Shown here: piece by piece, positions 62,927 through 64,000 of the stretch
Numbering within the stretch: the first letter of the stretch is position 1
How the letters are laid out: each line of letters starts with the position of its first letter
Origin: Flavobacterium daejeonense DSM 17708
Lineage (GTDB): Bacteria; Bacteroidota; Bacteroidia; Flavobacteriales; Flavobacteriaceae
Assembly: GCF_000425425.1 (NCBI RefSeq)
Contig: NZ_AUDK01000005.1
Coordinates: 1-64,000, forward strand
Direction: 5' to 3'
DNA length: 64,000 nt
Notes under the pieces: generated by a model
What the model was told of the DNA's origin: nothing
Database searches by the model: none
Seen by the model: the letters and a program-made list of their open reading frames with translations, nothing else
Program-made: the position numbers and the translations under genes

Positions 62927-64000
62927 ATGGCAAAAGAAAGTTTTAATCGTTCGAAACCACACTTAAATATTGGTACTATCGGACACGTAGATCACGGAAA
63001 GACTACTTTGACTGCTGCAATCACTAAAGTATTATCTGATGCAGGATTCTGTCAAGCAAAGTCTTTTGATCAAATCGATAACGCTCCAGAAGAGAAAGAA
63101 AGAGGTATTACTATTAATACATCTCACGTAGAGTATGAAACAGCTAACCGTCACTACGCTCACGTTGACTGTCCAGGTCACGCGGATTACGTTAAGAACA
63201 TGGTTACTGGTGCTGCTCAAATGGACGGTGCTATCTTAGTAGTTGCTGCTACTGATGGTCCAATGCCACAAACTCGTGAGCACATCCTTTTAGGACGTCA
63301 GGTAGGTATTCCACGTATCGTTGTTTTCATGAACAAAGTGGATATGGTTGATGATGCTGAGTTGTTAGAGCTTGTAGAGATGGAAATCAGAGATTTATTG
63401 TCTTTCTATGAGTATGATGGAGACAACTGTCCAGTAATCCAAGGTTCTGCTTTAGGAGGATTGAATAATGATCCAAACTGGGTGCCTAAAATCATTGAAT
63501 TAATGGAAGCTGTTGATGCTTGGATCGAAGAGCCAGAGCGTGATGTTAACAAACCATTCTTGATGCCAGTTGAGGACGTATTTACAATTACAGGTCGTGG
63601 AACTGTTGCTACAGGTCGTATCGAAACTGGAGTTGCTAACACTGGAGATCCTGTTGAAATCATCGGTATGGGAGCTGAAAAATTAACTTCTACAATCACT
63701 GGAGTTGAGATGTTCCGTAAAATCCTTGATAGAGGTGAGGCTGGAGATAACGTAGGTTTATTGTTAAGAGGTATTGATAAAGCTGATATCAAACGTGGTA
63801 TGGTTATCATCAAGCCAGGATCTGTTAAACCACACAAAAAATTCAAAGCTGAGGTTTATATCTTGAAAAAAGAAGAAGGTGGACGTCACACTCCATTCCA
63901 CAATAACTACCGTCCACAGTTCTACGTACGTACAACTGATGTAACTGGGGTTATTACTTTACCAGAAGGAGTAGAGATGGTTATGCCTGGGGATAACTTA
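62927..64000 (+). CDS. tuf: Elongation factor Tu, cut by the window end
   Basis: The first 358 residues of EF-Tu (about 395 expected), running off the right edge. G-domain motifs are GHVDHGKTT (P-loop), [12 protein letters not shown] and NKVDMVDD, with the switch I region [14 protein letters not shown], and domains 2 and 3 follow ([30 protein letters not shown]). It delivers aminoacyl-tRNA to the ribosome. It is preceded on the same strand by three tRNA genes, an arrangement shared with the E. coli tufB locus. Codon use is clearly biased toward a highly expressed gene (gaa, cgt, ggt). Confidence 0.98.
   Translation, partial: MAKESFNRSKPHLNIGTIGHVDHGKTTLTAAITKVLSDAGFCQAKSFDQIDNAPEEKERGITINTSHVEYETANRHYAHVDCPGHADYVKNMVTGAAQMDGAILVVAATDGPMPQTREHILLGRQVGIPRIVVFMNKVDMVDDAELLELVEMEIRDLLSFYEYDGDNCPVIQGSALGGLNNDPNWVPKIIELMEAVDAWIEEPERDVNKPFLMPVEDVFTITGRGTVATGRIETGVANTGDPVEIIGMGAEKLTSTITGVEMFRKILDRGEAGDNVGLLLRGIDKADIKRGMVIIKPGSVKPHKKFKAEVYILKKEEGGRHTPFHNNYRPQFYVRTTDVTGVITLPEGVEMVMPGDNL

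Overview
The window is low-GC, densely packed chromosomal DNA from a member of the Bacteroidota, most likely Flavobacterium or a close relative. The evidence is promoters of the TAnnTTTG type, TonB-dependent receptors and outer-membrane beta-barrel proteins, families typical of the phylum (GSCFA, DUF2851, DUF4136, DUF5522), few Shine-Dalgarno sequences except a strong one before rpsU, and many Spy-like and lipoprotein genes. No rRNA, CRISPR array, prophage or intact insertion sequence is visible.

Layout. 1-2.2 kb is a small accessory edge: a truncated tail that may be a transposase, a DUF2971 pseudogene and a RelE/ParE-type toxin-antitoxin pair. 2.3-8.6 kb holds an iron-type TonB-dependent receptor with an Rrf2 regulator and a second large beta-barrel protein. 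8.6-24.6 kb is housekeeping: TPM/LemA membrane proteins, MerR, an M23 peptidase, alaS, GSCFA, a truncated haemoglobin, ilvA with an isoleucine-rich leader peptide and attenuator, a PLP enzyme, a LysM glucosaminidase and hemL. 24.7-46.1 kb is the metabolic core, a low-oxygen and nitrogen-oxide region. On the minus strand it carries ric, nrdD (with its glycyl-radical tail encoded separately), nrdG, a haem-copper-like membrane protein, an Fe-S Rrf2 regulator, nadA and nadB. On the plus strand it carries a NirK-cytochrome c fusion, a cytochrome c, NirV, a SCO protein, a porin, two NarK transporters and a five-gene membrane nitrate reductase module (cytochrome b, molybdopterin subunit, 4x[4Fe-4S] subunit, Tat-type Rieske protein, small membrane protein). 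46-62.3 kb is again housekeeping: lysS, lipB, rnhB, a putative porin, an exonuclease, an amino-acid permease, an acyl-CoA dehydrogenase, rpsU, xerC/D and hpf. The window ends in a tRNA(Thr)-tRNA(Tyr)-tRNA(Thr)-tuf cluster cut off by the right edge.

How it fits together. NarK proteins would import nitrate and export nitrite. The Mo/Fe-S/cytochrome b/Rieske module would reduce nitrate with quinol electrons, and NirK would reduce nitrite to NO, with c-type haem supplying electrons and SCO and NirV assisting. Ric repairs NO-damaged Fe-S proteins, and NrdD/NrdG supply dNTPs without oxygen. A 22-bp palindrome (TAAARGAY-N6-RTCTTTWM) lies upstream of ric, nirK and narK, suggesting one regulon. No nitric oxide reductase or nitrous oxide reductase is in the window.

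Most notable items: the unusual Rieske-containing nitrate reductase module, the split class III ribonucleotide reductase, the ilvA attenuator, the shared operator, the long soluble loops in both NarK proteins, and several large nested inverted-repeat elements in intergenic DNA.
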